A stretch of 64,000 nucleotides of DNA from Leisingera sp. M658. Lineage in GTDB: Bacteria > Pseudomonadota > Alphaproteobacteria > Rhodobacterales > Rhodobacteraceae. The translations under genes and the position numbers were made by a program. The stretch's first letter is position 1, and each line of letters begins with the position of its first letter. The stretch is taken from NCBI RefSeq assembly GCF_025144145.1, contig NZ_CP083546.1:2062501-2126500 (forward strand), given 5' to 3'. Below the pieces are notes generated by a model. It searched no databases. It was not told the DNA's origin and saw nothing but the letters and a program-made list of their open reading frames with translations. Positions 45,227 through 53,888 of the stretch are shown here, piece after piece.

Positions 45227-46309
45227 ATGGGAAACACGCATCAGACCACCATTTTAGCGCTTCAATCTGAACTCCCCAGCACAGCGGCTGCCGGGGCGCC
45301 AGATTGGGTGCATTTACTGCCCACCACGTCCGGCCTGGTGCAAACCAATGACCGCCGGGGGCCGTACAATGTAACCGACGCAGAGAAGATCATCGCCGCC
45401 AGCTTTGCCGGGACGGACAAGCTGGTGATTGACGAAAACCATGCCACTGACCTGGCCGCGCCGAAGGGGCTGCCTGCCCCGGCCCGCGGCTGGATCACCG
45501 AAATGCAAGCCCGCGAAGACGGTATCTGGGGCCGGGTTGAATGGACCGGCACTGGCCGCGCGCTTCTTGAGGACCGGGCCTTTTCTGGCCTGTCCCCGGT
45601 TGTGGGCCTGCCTGCGCCCGGCAGCCGCGAAATCGTGGCGATCCGCCGCGCGTCCCTGGTCAACCAGCCGAACCTGCTTGGGCTGACCGCTCTTAATCAA
45701 CAGGAGAATGAAACCATGACGTTTCAGGAAACCCTCGCCAAGCTGCTGGGCCTTGCGTCCGATGCCAGCGAGGATGACATCACCAAAGCACTGAAGGCGC
45801 TGAAACCCGGCGAAAGCACCGCGCTTCAGTCCCAGATGGGCGAAATCGGCGTTGCTCTGGGCTGTGTTCAGGGGGCTGCCGCCGCCGACATTCTGGCCGC
45901 CGCCAAGGGCGCGGGCGCGGATGAAGGCAAGGATGCGCAGATCGTTGCTCTGCAATCCAGCATTTCAGCGTTGGAAGGGACAGTGGCCGTCTTGTCCGAA
46001 ACGGTCACAACTGCCCAGGCCGCGACCCAAAAAACAGCGTCGGAACTGGTCATTGACCAGGCCATCCGCGAAATGCGTGTCGGGGTGCAGCCGAGCCGCG
46101 ATGAATACATCGCCATGCATCAGGAAAACCCGGAGCGCACCGAGAAACTGATTGCCGGTCTCCCGAAACTGGATGCCACCGCAACCACCATCCTGCCGCC
46201 GGACACCAAAGACGGCGTGGTTTCCTTGCAGGCCGAAGAGGCAAACGTGGCCACTCTGCTGGGTTTGTCCCCGGAAGAGTTTCAAGGTGAAGGGGAGGCA
46301 AGCAAATGA
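45227..46309 (+). CDS. Head maturation protease with C-terminal scaffold (Mu I/Z-like)
   Basis: 360 aa. Mu I-type protease at 1-160 (LVIDENHATDLAAPKGLPAP; FSGLSPVVGLP; RRASLVNQPNL), then a helical Ala-rich scaffold region. A Gly/Ala- and Gln-rich linker is followed by a coiled coil. The scaffold also has its own in-frame start (next entry). RBS weak; ATG 45227 has family-like N-terminus. Confidence 0.88.
   Translation: MGNTHQTTILALQSELPSTAAAGAPDWVHLLPTTSGLVQTNDRRGPYNVTDAEKIIAASFAGTDKLVIDENHATDLAAPKGLPAPARGWITEMQAREDGIWGRVEWTGTGRALLEDRAFSGLSPVVGLPAPGSREIVAIRRASLVNQPNLLGLTALNQQENETMTFQETLAKLLGLASDASEDDITKALKALKPGESTALQSQMGEIGVALGCVQGAAAADILAAAKGAGADEGKDAQIVALQSSISALEGTVAVLSETVTTAQAATQKTASELVIDQAIREMRVGVQPSRDEYIAMHQENPERTEKLIAGLPKLDATATTILPPDTKDGVVSLQAEEANVATLLGLSPEEFQGEGEASK
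45716..46309 (+). CDS. Internal in-frame scaffold protein (Z-like)
   Basis: In-frame ATG at 45716 (MTFQETLAKLLGLASDA) inside the protease gene, 197 aa, with ribosome site AGGAG at 45702-45706. Mu gene Z is known to start inside I in the same way. Gives a protease-free scaffold. Confidence 0.7.
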   Translation: MTFQETLAKLLGLASDASEDDITKALKALKPGESTALQSQMGEIGVALGCVQGAAAADILAAAKGAGADEGKDAQIVALQSSISALEGTVAVLSETVTTAQAATQKTASELVIDQAIREMRVGVQPSRDEYIAMHQENPERTEKLIAGLPKLDATATTILPPDTKDGVVSLQAEEANVATLLGLSPEEFQGEGEASK

Positions 46310-46737
46310 CCGCCTTGACCGATAACCGCAACACTCCGCAATCCCTGGGCGGCAACCGGGTCGGCAAGGCCGTTGGCGGCGTGCTGATCTTTGCCGGGGC
46401 GATTGTCATGCGCAATGCCGCCGGTCTGCTGACCAAAGGCCAAACGGCCAACGGGCTGGTCGCTGTCGGCCGGGCGGATGACCAGGTGGACAACCGTCTG
46501 GGCGCTGATGGCGATCTGGATGTGCCGTTCAATGCGGGCCTGTTCCGCTACGCCAATTCAGCCGGTGCTGATGAAATCACCGCCGCCGATATCGGCAGCC
46601 TCGCCTTTGTGGCGGATGACCAGACCGTCGCGAAAACAGACGGCGGCGGCACCCGGTCCCGTGCGGGCTTTATCGACAACGTGGACGCCCAGGGCGTCTG
46701 GGTCCGCTTCGACGAAGCGCTGACCAACGCAGGTTAA
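46306..46737 (+). CDS. Head decoration / capsid cement-like protein
   Basis: 143 aa, beta-rich, Gly/Ala-rich (GKAVGGVLIFAGAIVMRNAAG), with AADIGSLAFVADDQTVAKTD as in Mu-type gp33-like proteins preceding the capsid gene. ATGA overlap with the scaffold gene. Confidence 0.75.
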   Translation: MTALTDNRNTPQSLGGNRVGKAVGGVLIFAGAIVMRNAAGLLTKGQTANGLVAVGRADDQVDNRLGADGDLDVPFNAGLFRYANSAGADEITAADIGSLAFVADDQTVAKTDGGGTRSRAGFIDNVDAQGVWVRFDEALTNAG

Positions 46738-46747
46738 GGAACCCATC

Positions 46748-47638
46748 ATGCTTATTACCACCGCAACGCTGAACGCGCTTCGCAAAGGCTTTAAAGCTCA
46801 TTTTCAGGGCGGCGTCGGCCAGGAGAAAACGCTTTATCAGCGTATCGCAACCACCGTTCTGTCCACCGCTGGCGAAGAAACCTATGGCTGGCTCGGCGAA
46901 ATGCCCGAGGTGCGCGAATGGATTGGCGACCGCCACGTCCATGGCCTGAAAGAACACGACTACGCCATCAAGAACAAAGACTTCGAACTGACGATCGGCG
47001 TCCAGCGGAACAAGATCAAAGACGACACCATCGGCGTGTACAAACCTGTCTTTGAAGGCTTTGGCCGCAAGGTCGCTGCGCATCCTGACAAGCTGGTGTT
47101 TGGCCTGCTGAAAGATGGCGCCAATCAGAAATGCTACGACGGGCAAAGCTTCTTCGACACCGATCACCCGGTTCTGGACGCTGAAGGCAACACCTATACG
47201 GTTTCCAACGACGGCGGCGGCGCTGGCACCCCCTGGTATCTGCTTTGCACCAGCGAAGTCATCAAGCCGATCATCTACCAGGAACGCGAAGCCTTTGACT
47301 TCGTGGCGCTGGACAACCCCACCGACGCGAATGTCTTCAAGAACAAGGAATTCCTGTACGGGACGGACGGGCGCTGCAATGTGGGCTTTGGCTTCTGGCA
47401 GACCGCCTTTGTCTCCCGGCAACCCCTGACGGCTGCCAACTATGAGGCCGCACGGGTCGCGGTGCAGTCCATGAAGGCGGACTACGGCGAGCCGCTGAAC
47501 CTTTCTCCGGACGTGCTGATGGTTCCGCCCGCGCTGGAAGGCGCCGCCAACCGCCTGATGAAAAATGACCAGATCGACGGCTCGGACAACGAGTGGAAAG
47601 GCACCGCTGAGGTGCTGATGGTCTCCCGGCTGGCCTAA
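46748..47638 (+). CDS. Major capsid protein (Mu T/gp34-like)
   Basis: 296 aa Mu-like major head subunit: N-terminal LNALRKGFKAHFQGGVG, GWLGEMPEVREWIGDR, ELTIGVQRNKIKDDTIG, and the late LVVPP-like VLMVPPALEGAANRL. RBS AAGGAACCC. Confidence 0.94.
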   Translation: MLITTATLNALRKGFKAHFQGGVGQEKTLYQRIATTVLSTAGEETYGWLGEMPEVREWIGDRHVHGLKEHDYAIKNKDFELTIGVQRNKIKDDTIGVYKPVFEGFGRKVAAHPDKLVFGLLKDGANQKCYDGQSFFDTDHPVLDAEGNTYTVSNDGGGAGTPWYLLCTSEVIKPIIYQEREAFDFVALDNPTDANVFKNKEFLYGTDGRCNVGFGFWQTAFVSRQPLTAANYEAARVAVQSMKADYGEPLNLSPDVLMVPPALEGAANRLMKNDQIDGSDNEWKGTAEVLMVSRLA

Positions 47639-47650
47639 GGAGCAAATCCC

Positions 47651-48115
47651 ATGAATGAACGTGAACAACTGTTTGCCCGTGCGAAAGAACTGGGCCTCTC
47701 CCCCGCGCCGAACACCGGCGATGACAAGCTGAAGGCCAAGATTGCCGAAGCTGAAGCCGAGGCGCAGGCAAAAGCCAAGGCTGAAGCAGAGGTCAAGGCA
47801 AGGGCCGAAGCGGAGGCGAAAGCCAAGGCGAAAGCCAAGGCGAAGGCAGAAGCGGAGGCCAATGCCGCCCCGGCCAGTGAAACCAGTAGTGCTTTGGCCG
47901 CCAGTCTTCAGACCCTTTCCGCAAAGGCGGTCCCCCCAGTGATCCAGGATGCGCAGAAGGAAAGCCTGGTTGTCGTCAAAGGCCCGGAACAAGGCCGCTG
48001 GCGCATCGGCAAGAAATTCACCCGCGAAGCGGTTGAAATCCCCCTCGCTGACCTGAGCGAGGAAGAACTGGCAGCGCTGGAAGCAGATCCGGAACTGATC
48101 GTTTCCTTTCGCTAA
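47651..48115 (+). CDS. HI1506-like (Mu gp35) protein with Ala/Lys/Glu repeat
   Basis: 154 aa. Residues about 33-75 are a charged Ala/Lys/Glu repeat encoded by near-identical GCCAAGGCG-type codons, a likely single long helix. The C-terminal 55 residues (SLVVVKGPEQGRWRIGKKF; LAALEADPELIVSF) resemble HI1506/Mu gp35, a head-tail region protein. RBS AAGGAG. Confidence 0.75.
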   Translation: MNEREQLFARAKELGLSPAPNTGDDKLKAKIAEAEAEAQAKAKAEAEVKARAEAEAKAKAKAKAKAEAEANAAPASETSSALAASLQTLSAKAVPPVIQDAQKESLVVVKGPEQGRWRIGKKFTREAVEIPLADLSEEELAALEADPELIVSFR

Positions 48116-48122
48116 GCCACCC

Positions 48123-48145
48123 GGCAGCGCCTTACCGGCGCTGCC
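48123..48145 (+). terminator. Hairpin between capsid and head-tail genes
   Basis: GGCAGCGCC / GGCGCTGCC around a short TTACC loop, 8 bp after the stop; ATCCCTTCC follows. Probably partial termination or mRNA stabilisation after the abundant capsid genes. Confidence 0.5.
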
Positions 48146-48180
48146 ATCCCTTCCCCTTCTCCTGATCATTTGAGGGCACC

Positions 48181-48609
48181 ATGGCCTACACCACTCTGGG
48201 CAAGCTGGCGAAACGGTACGGCGACAGCCTGCTGATTGAGCTGACAGACCGCGCAGACGAACCGACCGGCCAGATTGACGACACCGTGGTTGTCGGCGCC
48301 ATCGAAGGCGCTGATGCGCTGATCGACGGCCATCTGCAGGGCCGCTACGTTCTGCCGCTGGCCGTGACCCCGCCGCTCATCGAGGAGCTGGCGGAAGCCA
48401 TCGTTATCTACAAGCTGCACACCTACTCGCCCGAAGGCAAAATCAAGGACGAGTACAAGGACGCCAAAGAAACCCTGGACAAGATTTCCAGCGGCAGGAT
48501 CCGCCTGCCCGTTGCCGGTGTTGAACCCGCCACCCAGCCCGGCAACGGCGTGCGCGTCACCGACCGGGAACGCCCGCTGACCGCCAAGAACCTGAAAGGG
48601 TTCATCTGA
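48181..48609 (+). CDS. DUF1320 protein (Mu gp36-like)
   Basis: 142 aa head-tail connector type: YTTLGKLAKRYGDSLLIELT, ALIDGHLQGRYVLPLA, VIYKLHTYSPEGKIKDEY. Usual place after the capsid genes in Mu-like phages. Confidence 0.87.
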   Translation: MAYTTLGKLAKRYGDSLLIELTDRADEPTGQIDDTVVVGAIEGADALIDGHLQGRYVLPLAVTPPLIEELAEAIVIYKLHTYSPEGKIKDEYKDAKETLDKISSGRIRLPVAGVEPATQPGNGVRVTDRERPLTAKNLKGFI

Positions 48610-49037
48610 TGCTGGATGCGATTGTCAGCCGCTTGAACGCCCAGGTGCCGGAGCTGTCCAACCGGGCAAAGCCAGTGGCTGACCTGGTCGAAATGATCCG
48701 GAGCAACCGCCTGCCGCAGAATGCCACCGCGACGGTCTCCCCCGCGGGCCTGAAAGGCGGCAAAGCCGAGGCGGGCACCGGGGTTTTCACCCAGCCGCTG
48801 GGCCGGGGCTATTCCGTGCTTCTGATCGTTCCCAGTCAATCCAAAACGGCCACCAAGGCTGTGGACGAAGTAGACCCGCTGATCATGAGCGTGGCCTCTG
48901 CCCTGGCGGGCTGGGCGCCTGAGGCTGGCCCCGGCGTGTTTCAGGTGGACCGCGGCCGCCTGCTGTCCATCACCGGGGGCCGCCTTCTCTATGAGCTGGT
49001 CTTTTCCATCAACACCGAACTGAGGGTCACATCATGA
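48609..49037 (+). CDS. Gp37-like tail completion protein
   Basis: 142 aa. LDAIVSRLNAQVPELSN start; middle GVFTQPLGRGYSVLLIV. Mu gp37-like, probable tail terminator. Start overlaps the DUF1320 stop by one base (TGATG). Confidence 0.78.
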   Translation: MLDAIVSRLNAQVPELSNRAKPVADLVEMIRSNRLPQNATATVSPAGLKGGKAEAGTGVFTQPLGRGYSVLLIVPSQSKTATKAVDEVDPLIMSVASALAGWAPEAGPGVFQVDRGRLLSITGGRLLYELVFSINTELRVTS

Positions 49038-49174
49038 GCAAGCCCCCCCTGCCCCAATCCGGCGGCAGCTTTACCCGCCAGCCTGACGGCAAGCTGAAGC
49101 AGGTTGAAAAGCCCGCTGCAGATCCAAAGCCGAAGGCTCCGGCCAAACCCGCCCGCAAGGAAAAGGAGGCATAA
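49034..49174 (+). CDS. Small basic protein (46 aa, Mu gp38 position)
   Basis: 46 aa, Pro/Lys-rich (MSKPPLPQSGGSFTRQPDGK ... KPARKEKEA). ATGA overlap with the previous stop, and its stop abuts the tube gene start. Found at the place of Mu gp38 small proteins. Confidence 0.65.
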   Translation: MSKPPLPQSGGSFTRQPDGKLKQVEKPAADPKPKAPAKPARKEKEA

Positions 49175-50110
49175 ATGGCCGCCCCGATCTACTGGCGCGA
49201 CAAGCGCATCCTGTTCAAGCTGGAAAGCACCTACGGCGACGACGCCACCCCGACCGGCGGGGCCAATGCCATCCGAGGCTCTGATGTGACCTTCAAGCCG
49301 ATGGAGGGCCAGGACCAGGACCGCGACCTGGAACAGCCCGGCATGAGTGCCAACGGCACCATCCCGACGGATATTCACGCCAAGCTGGCCTTGACTGTGG
49401 ACCTCAGCGCGTCCGGCGTGGCGGGCACGCCCCCGGCCTGGGGGCCGCTGCTGCGTGCCTGCGCCGTTGCCGAAACCATCACCCCCGGCACCTCCGTTGA
49501 ATACACCCCTATCGTGGACGGCCAGGAATCAGGAACCGTGCATATCAGCATCGGCGGCACCCGCTATGCCATGCTCGGCACCCGCGGCACTGCGGAGTTC
49601 ATGCTTGATGCCCAAGCTACACCGAAAATCAAGTTCGACCTCACCGGGCTGTTCACGCAGCCCGCCGACACCGCCCCGCCCGCCGTGGATCTGGCGTCCT
49701 GGACCGAGCCGCTGCTGGTCAGCCACAACAACACCCCGGTGTTCACCATCGGCGGCACCAGCCTGGTCATGAAGACAGCCAAGCTGGCCCTGGGCAACAA
49801 GGTTGAACCGCGTTTCCTGGTCGGCTCCGAGCGGGTGCTGATCACCGATAAATCCGAGCTGTTTGAAACCACCGTGGAAGCCCAGCCGCTGGCCGGTTTC
49901 AATCCGTTCCAGATGGCCATGAACATGGTCCAGCCCGCCGTGGTTCTGACCCACGGCACCGAAGCCGGGAAGATCGCCACCCTCAACCTGCCCACCGCTC
50001 AGATGCAGCGGCCGGGGCTTTCGCAGTCGCAGGGCATCAAGGAATGGCCCCTGCGCCTGGTGCCCCGCGCCGCCGCCCTGAATAGCCAGTGGTCGCTGAC
50101 CCTCACCTGA
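49175..50110 (+). CDS. Major tail tube protein (siphovirus type)
   Basis: 311 aa, beta-rich: AAPIYWRDKRILFKLESTYG, then GVAGTPPAWGPLLRACAVAE and ISIGGTRYAMLGTRGTAEF. It resembles tail tube proteins of non-contractile phages. No tail sheath gene follows, so the virion should have a flexible tail. RBS AAGGAGG within the previous gene. Confidence 0.82.
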   Translation: MAAPIYWRDKRILFKLESTYGDDATPTGGANAIRGSDVTFKPMEGQDQDRDLEQPGMSANGTIPTDIHAKLALTVDLSASGVAGTPPAWGPLLRACAVAETITPGTSVEYTPIVDGQESGTVHISIGGTRYAMLGTRGTAEFMLDAQATPKIKFDLTGLFTQPADTAPPAVDLASWTEPLLVSHNNTPVFTIGGTSLVMKTAKLALGNKVEPRFLVGSERVLITDKSELFETTVEAQPLAGFNPFQMAMNMVQPAVVLTHGTEAGKIATLNLPTAQMQRPGLSQSQGIKEWPLRLVPRAAALNSQWSLTLT

Positions 50111-50130
50111 TCCCAAAGGAGCAAACCCCA

Positions 50131-50460
50131 GTGTTCAATATCATCGAGCGCCCCACCTTTACCCGCACCGTGAAAGTCCGTGTTCCCAAAGATAACGGCG
50201 TCGACGAGCAGGACTTCAAAGCCACTTTCAACGCTATGGACGACGACGCATTCAACGGTCTCGGCATGATGGATATTGAAGGCACCAAAGAGTTCCTGCG
50301 CCAGGCTGTCGTGTCGCTGGATGACCTGACCGGGGCCGATGGCAAGCCCATTCCTTACAGCGAAGAAATCCGCGAGGCCGTTTTCAAGCTGGCTTATGCG
50401 CGGGTCGCGCTGATGGGGGCATTTCACAACGGAATGATGGGCGCTCTGCCGGGAAACTGA
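50131..50460 (+). CDS. Tail assembly chaperone, short form (lambda G-like)
   Basis: 109 aa from GTG 50131 (RBS AAAGGAGC); the frame is open back to 50089 without a ribosome site. Small acidic-helical protein (DEQDFKATFNAMDDDAF; LDDLTGADGKPIPYSEEI). It ends in a -1 slippery heptamer directly before its stop, so it also gives the longer fusion listed next. Confidence 0.82.
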   Translation: MFNIIERPTFTRTVKVRVPKDNGVDEQDFKATFNAMDDDAFNGLGMMDIEGTKEFLRQAVVSLDDLTGADGKPIPYSEEIREAVFKLAYARVALMGAFHNGMMGALPGN

Positions 50461-50822
50461 TCTGGGCCGGGCGGGCGTGGGTGCAGGGCAAATTGTTCAG
50501 CAGCTCGCCCGCCCGGTGCGAGGAAGACGAAGACGCCGAAACCCTGGGCATTCCGAAAGAGCTGATGGCCGCAGGGCGGCCGGGCCGGACAGATCCGGAG
50601 GGCGTCTGGCGGCAAAACACGGTGGCGGTGGAAGCCTTTCTGGACGCCGCAACCCAGTTGAACCGGATCGCCCTGGCAGACGGCCGCAGCCGCATCACCG
50701 GATTGAACTACCCCGGCGCCCAGGCCGCCTGGGCATTCAGCGGCACCGAAATGACCCCGGACCTCTTTGCCAAGGTCCAGATGATTGAAAGCGGCGTTCT
50801 GGCCGAAAGCAGCGGAAACTGA
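50131..50822 (+). CDS. Tail assembly chaperone, -1 frameshift fusion (lambda GT-like)
   Basis: Ribosomes slipping -1 at GGGAAAC (50451-50457; codons GGA AAC then TGA) continue as GGG AAA CTG into the downstream frame. This joins LIWAGRAWVQGKLFSSSPAR and the rest of the T-like part, ending at 50822. The T frame has no good start of its own, and the open frame reaches back across the slip site. Same arrangement as lambda G/GT. Frame join shown by sequence, slippage itself inferred. Confidence 0.8.
50451..50457 (+). promoter_or_regulatory. Slippery heptamer GGGAAAC (-1 frameshift site)
   Basis: X-XXY-YYZ phased to the chaperone frame (G GGA AAC), with the TGA stop at 50458-50460 immediately after it. 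Confidence 0.8.
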
Positions 50823-50824
50823 TC

Positions 50825-53233
50825 ATGCCCTTCGTCCTCTCCGGAAAAGTCTTGATGGATGCCTCCCAGGGCATCCAGGAGCTGCAGGAGCTGAAGGGGG
50901 CAAAAGACGCTGCCGGGAAATCCGCCAAAGTCCTCAGCTTTGAGGAAGCCAAGGCCGCGCGGGAAATCAAACAGCTCGGCACCGCATCCGGCGCGGCCGC
51001 AATCCGAACACAAGCCCTCAGCGCAGCGGAAACTTCTGTTGCCAGAGACGCTGTCACTGTCGGCGCCAGCCACCAGCTTGCAGCGGGTCAGGTCGGCAAC
51101 CTCACCGCCCAGTTCAACGATATTGGCGTCATGCTGGCTGCGGGCCAGAACCCGCTTCAGCTCGCCATTCAGCAAGGCACCCAAATCACCCAGGTGTTCG
51201 GCAACTCCGGGGCGGCGAATGCGGCAAACATGATGCGCCAGGCATTGGTGCGCATGATCAGCCCACTGAACCTGATCACCATCGGCGGCATTGCTGCGGG
51301 CGCAGCGATGATCCAGTGGATGACCGGTTCTGCCGAGGCCGCCGAAACTCTGGAAGACCGGATCGAAGCGGCCGGGGACGCCATCGAGGCGTTCAGTGAC
51401 AAGTCGCAGAAGACCCGTCTCAGCGTTGCTGAAATGGTCGAGGAATTCGGCTCGGCCTCCCCCGAACTGCGCCTGGTGCTGGCAGATATGGCGGCCCTGG
51501 CTAAGCTCGACGCGCAAAAGGCAATTGACGCCACCGCCGAGAGTGTCCGCAACCTGGTTCTTGAAACCTCGTTTTTTGATGAACGCAATTCCCGTGGACT
51601 GGCCCGTGATTTCCTTGGCCTGAGTTCGATGCTGTCCACGCACCGGGAATTGAGCGACGTCTTTGCCCGCAATCTGGAACTGCTGGACAGCAGCGAAGAC
51701 CCTGCCAAGCGGCTGGCCGCCGCGCTGGATGTGCGGGAAATGCTGCTGGAGGCTGCTGGCGGTCTGGACGGGCTGAACGCCAGCCAGCGGGAATTCTATG
51801 AAGGCCTGGCGGCTGTCATCCGCGATCTGGAAGTCTTCGCCGGTCGCGTCCAGGCGCCCTGGCAGGAGCTTCAGGCCACCGGCAGCGAGCTATGGCAGAA
51901 CCTGCAGAATTCGGCCAAGGGTTATCTGGACGAGCGTCTGAAGATCGAGACCGCCGCCCGCAACACAATTGCCCAGCTTCAGACCGAAGAGGCTTTGCAG
52001 GAGGCCATCGCAACGCATGGCGACGGCAGCTTGCAGGCCGCGGAACTGCGCCTTCAGGCAGAGCGGCGCGCCTATCAGCAGCAGGTTGACGCGCAGGAGA
52101 TTTCCGAGGAGCTGAAGGACGAGCTGATGGCGGCCTGGGATGCTGCCAACGGGGTGGCCGATGCCGATATGGCGGGCAATATCACCCTGGCCGCGGATGA
52201 AGCCCACCGCCTGAAAACCAATCTGCTGGAAGCCCAGGGCAACGAGATCATGGGCCGCATCCGCGCGAACCCGGATTTCAACGACCCGCGCGGCGAAGGC
52301 GCAGGCGCCGGAAACCCGGATTACATCTACCGCGACCAGGGCCTGCCGGACGTGGATCTGCCTTCGAACCCGCGGAAAAAGCGGGGCGGCGGTGCCGGTC
52401 AGCATGACTCTGAGCGAAAGGCCATTGAACGGCTGATCGCGCGGGAGCGGGAGCGGCTGGATATCCTGAAAGAAACCGACCCGGTTATGCAGGAAATGAT
52501 CCGGCACCGGGACGTTTTGAAGGACGCCACCGACGCGGAACGCAAGGCGGTTGAAGCCATCATCCGCAAACGGCTGGAAGAAGAAAAGGCACTGGAGCAA
52601 ACCAAAGAGGCCGGTGAATGGCTGAAGGCAACTGGCCAGGATCTGGGCGATGCGCTGACGTCCAGCGGCGACGCGGCCGCAGACGCCTGGGACCGCGTGA
52701 AAGAAGCAATCATCCGCGCGGCCGCTGAGGCCGTGTTCTTTGGCAACGGGCCTCTTGCCGAGCTTTTCAACATCGGCAGCGGCCTGTTTGGCGGCGGTGA
52801 AAGCACCGGCAGCGACGGCGGGAATATCATCCTGAATGCCTTGGGTTTCGCAGACGGCACTGTTGGCATGGTTTACGGCGATGGCGGCAACCGGGATGAC
52901 AAAGTGCGGGCACGGCTGTCTGCTGGTGAAAGCGTCATCACCGCCAAGGCCACCCGCCGCTACCGCCCGATCCTGCAGGCGATGAATGACGGCGTGGAAA
53001 TCCCCGGTTTTGCAAGCGGAATTGTTCCCGGCGCCGCCGCCAGTGCGCCCCCGTCGGCGGCGGCCGGGCAAACCCGCCCGACCATGACGGTCCGCCTTCT
53101 GCCCTCACCGATGTTCGAGGCGGTGGTGGAAGAACGCGCCTCGGAAATCAGCGTGGAAGTGGTCCGGGACTATGACCAAGGCCCCGCCCGCTCGACCGTG
53201 AAAGACACTCTTGAAGATCCATACAAGGTTTGA
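50825..53233 (+). CDS. Tail length tape measure protein
   Basis: 802 aa. N-terminal beta/helix, then Ala-rich coiled coil, the conserved GNLTAQFNDIGVMLAAGQNP and LAIQQGTQITQVFG segment, a hydrophobic patch (LITIGGIAAGAAMIQWM), a long charged helical region and a C-terminal GNGPLAELFNIGSGLFGGG. Typical of siphovirus tape measures of this size. Stop overlaps the next ATG. Confidence 0.92.
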   Translation: MPFVLSGKVLMDASQGIQELQELKGAKDAAGKSAKVLSFEEAKAAREIKQLGTASGAAAIRTQALSAAETSVARDAVTVGASHQLAAGQVGNLTAQFNDIGVMLAAGQNPLQLAIQQGTQITQVFGNSGAANAANMMRQALVRMISPLNLITIGGIAAGAAMIQWMTGSAEAAETLEDRIEAAGDAIEAFSDKSQKTRLSVAEMVEEFGSASPELRLVLADMAALAKLDAQKAIDATAESVRNLVLETSFFDERNSRGLARDFLGLSSMLSTHRELSDVFARNLELLDSSEDPAKRLAAALDVREMLLEAAGGLDGLNASQREFYEGLAAVIRDLEVFAGRVQAPWQELQATGSELWQNLQNSAKGYLDERLKIETAARNTIAQLQTEEALQEAIATHGDGSLQAAELRLQAERRAYQQQVDAQEISEELKDELMAAWDAANGVADADMAGNITLAADEAHRLKTNLLEAQGNEIMGRIRANPDFNDPRGEGAGAGNPDYIYRDQGLPDVDLPSNPRKKRGGGAGQHDSERKAIERLIARERERLDILKETDPVMQEMIRHRDVLKDATDAERKAVEAIIRKRLEEEKALEQTKEAGEWLKATGQDLGDALTSSGDAAADAWDRVKEAIIRAAAEAVFFGNGPLAELFNIGSGLFGGGESTGSDGGNIILNALGFADGTVGMVYGDGGNRDDKVRARLSAGESVITAKATRRYRPILQAMNDGVEIPGFASGIVPGAAASAPPSAAAGQTRPTMTVRLLPSPMFEAVVEERASEISVEVVRDYDQGPARSTVKDTLEDPYKV

Positions 53234-53886
53234 TGATGGCACTGGCCTGGCCCCTCCCCCTCAGCGAGTTTTTTGACACATTGCCCATCGCCCGGATCAC
53301 CTCCCGGCCGGGTGCCGCCAATACCACGTCGGAAACCCATGGCGGCGACGTGATCAAGCACCGGCTCGGCAGCCGCCTGTGGGGCGGGCGCATTGTCCTG
53401 GACAAGGACCACCACAGCGCCATTGCCGCCATCGAGGCGCGCCTGTCGCTGCTGGACGAACCCGGCGCATCCTTTCTGCTGTGGGACACCCGCCAGCCGC
53501 ACCCGGCGGCCGACCCGGAAAAATTCATCCTTGGCGGCTCCGCACCCGTCATCGAGGCGCTGAACCCGAACAACCGCGAGCTGGATATTTCCGGCCTGCC
53601 TGCGGGCTACATCCTCAGCCGCGGCGACCTTCTGGGCTTCACCTACGGCGCCAATCCAACCCGCTACGCCTACCACCGCATTGCGACCGGCGCGGTGGCC
53701 TCTGGTGCCGGTGTTGCCGCAGACATTGAAGTCACCCCGTTCATCCGGCCGGGCGCTGCCCTTGGCGCCGCCGTCACGCTGGGCAACCCGGTTCTGAAGG
53801 CCACCCTCACCACCGCCCAGTACGGCGAGGGCCGTTCGGCTGTGACCGAAGGCGGCTCGTTCAACTGGCTGCAGACGCTGAGGTAA
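53233..53886 (+). CDS. Distal tail protein, unassigned
   Basis: 217 aa, beta-rich (LGSRLWGGRIVLDKDHHSAI; ELDISGLPAGYILSRGD). Between the tape measure and DUF2163 genes, the place of Dit-like proteins in GTA-type tails. No family name assigned with confidence. Confidence 0.7.
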   Translation: MMALAWPLPLSEFFDTLPIARITSRPGAANTTSETHGGDVIKHRLGSRLWGGRIVLDKDHHSAIAAIEARLSLLDEPGASFLLWDTRQPHPAADPEKFILGGSAPVIEALNPNNRELDISGLPAGYILSRGDLLGFTYGANPTRYAYHRIATGAVASGAGVAADIEVTPFIRPGAALGAAVTLGNPVLKATLTTAQYGEGRSAVTEGGSFNWLQTLR

Positions 53887-53888
53887 CC

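Noticed and set aside
46670-48169. Minus-strand frame (499 codons) opposite the capsid genes
   Set aside because: Shadow of decoration, capsid and HI1506-like genes; the Phe/Leu/Arg-rich repeat part is simply the antisense of the Ala/Lys/Glu repeat.
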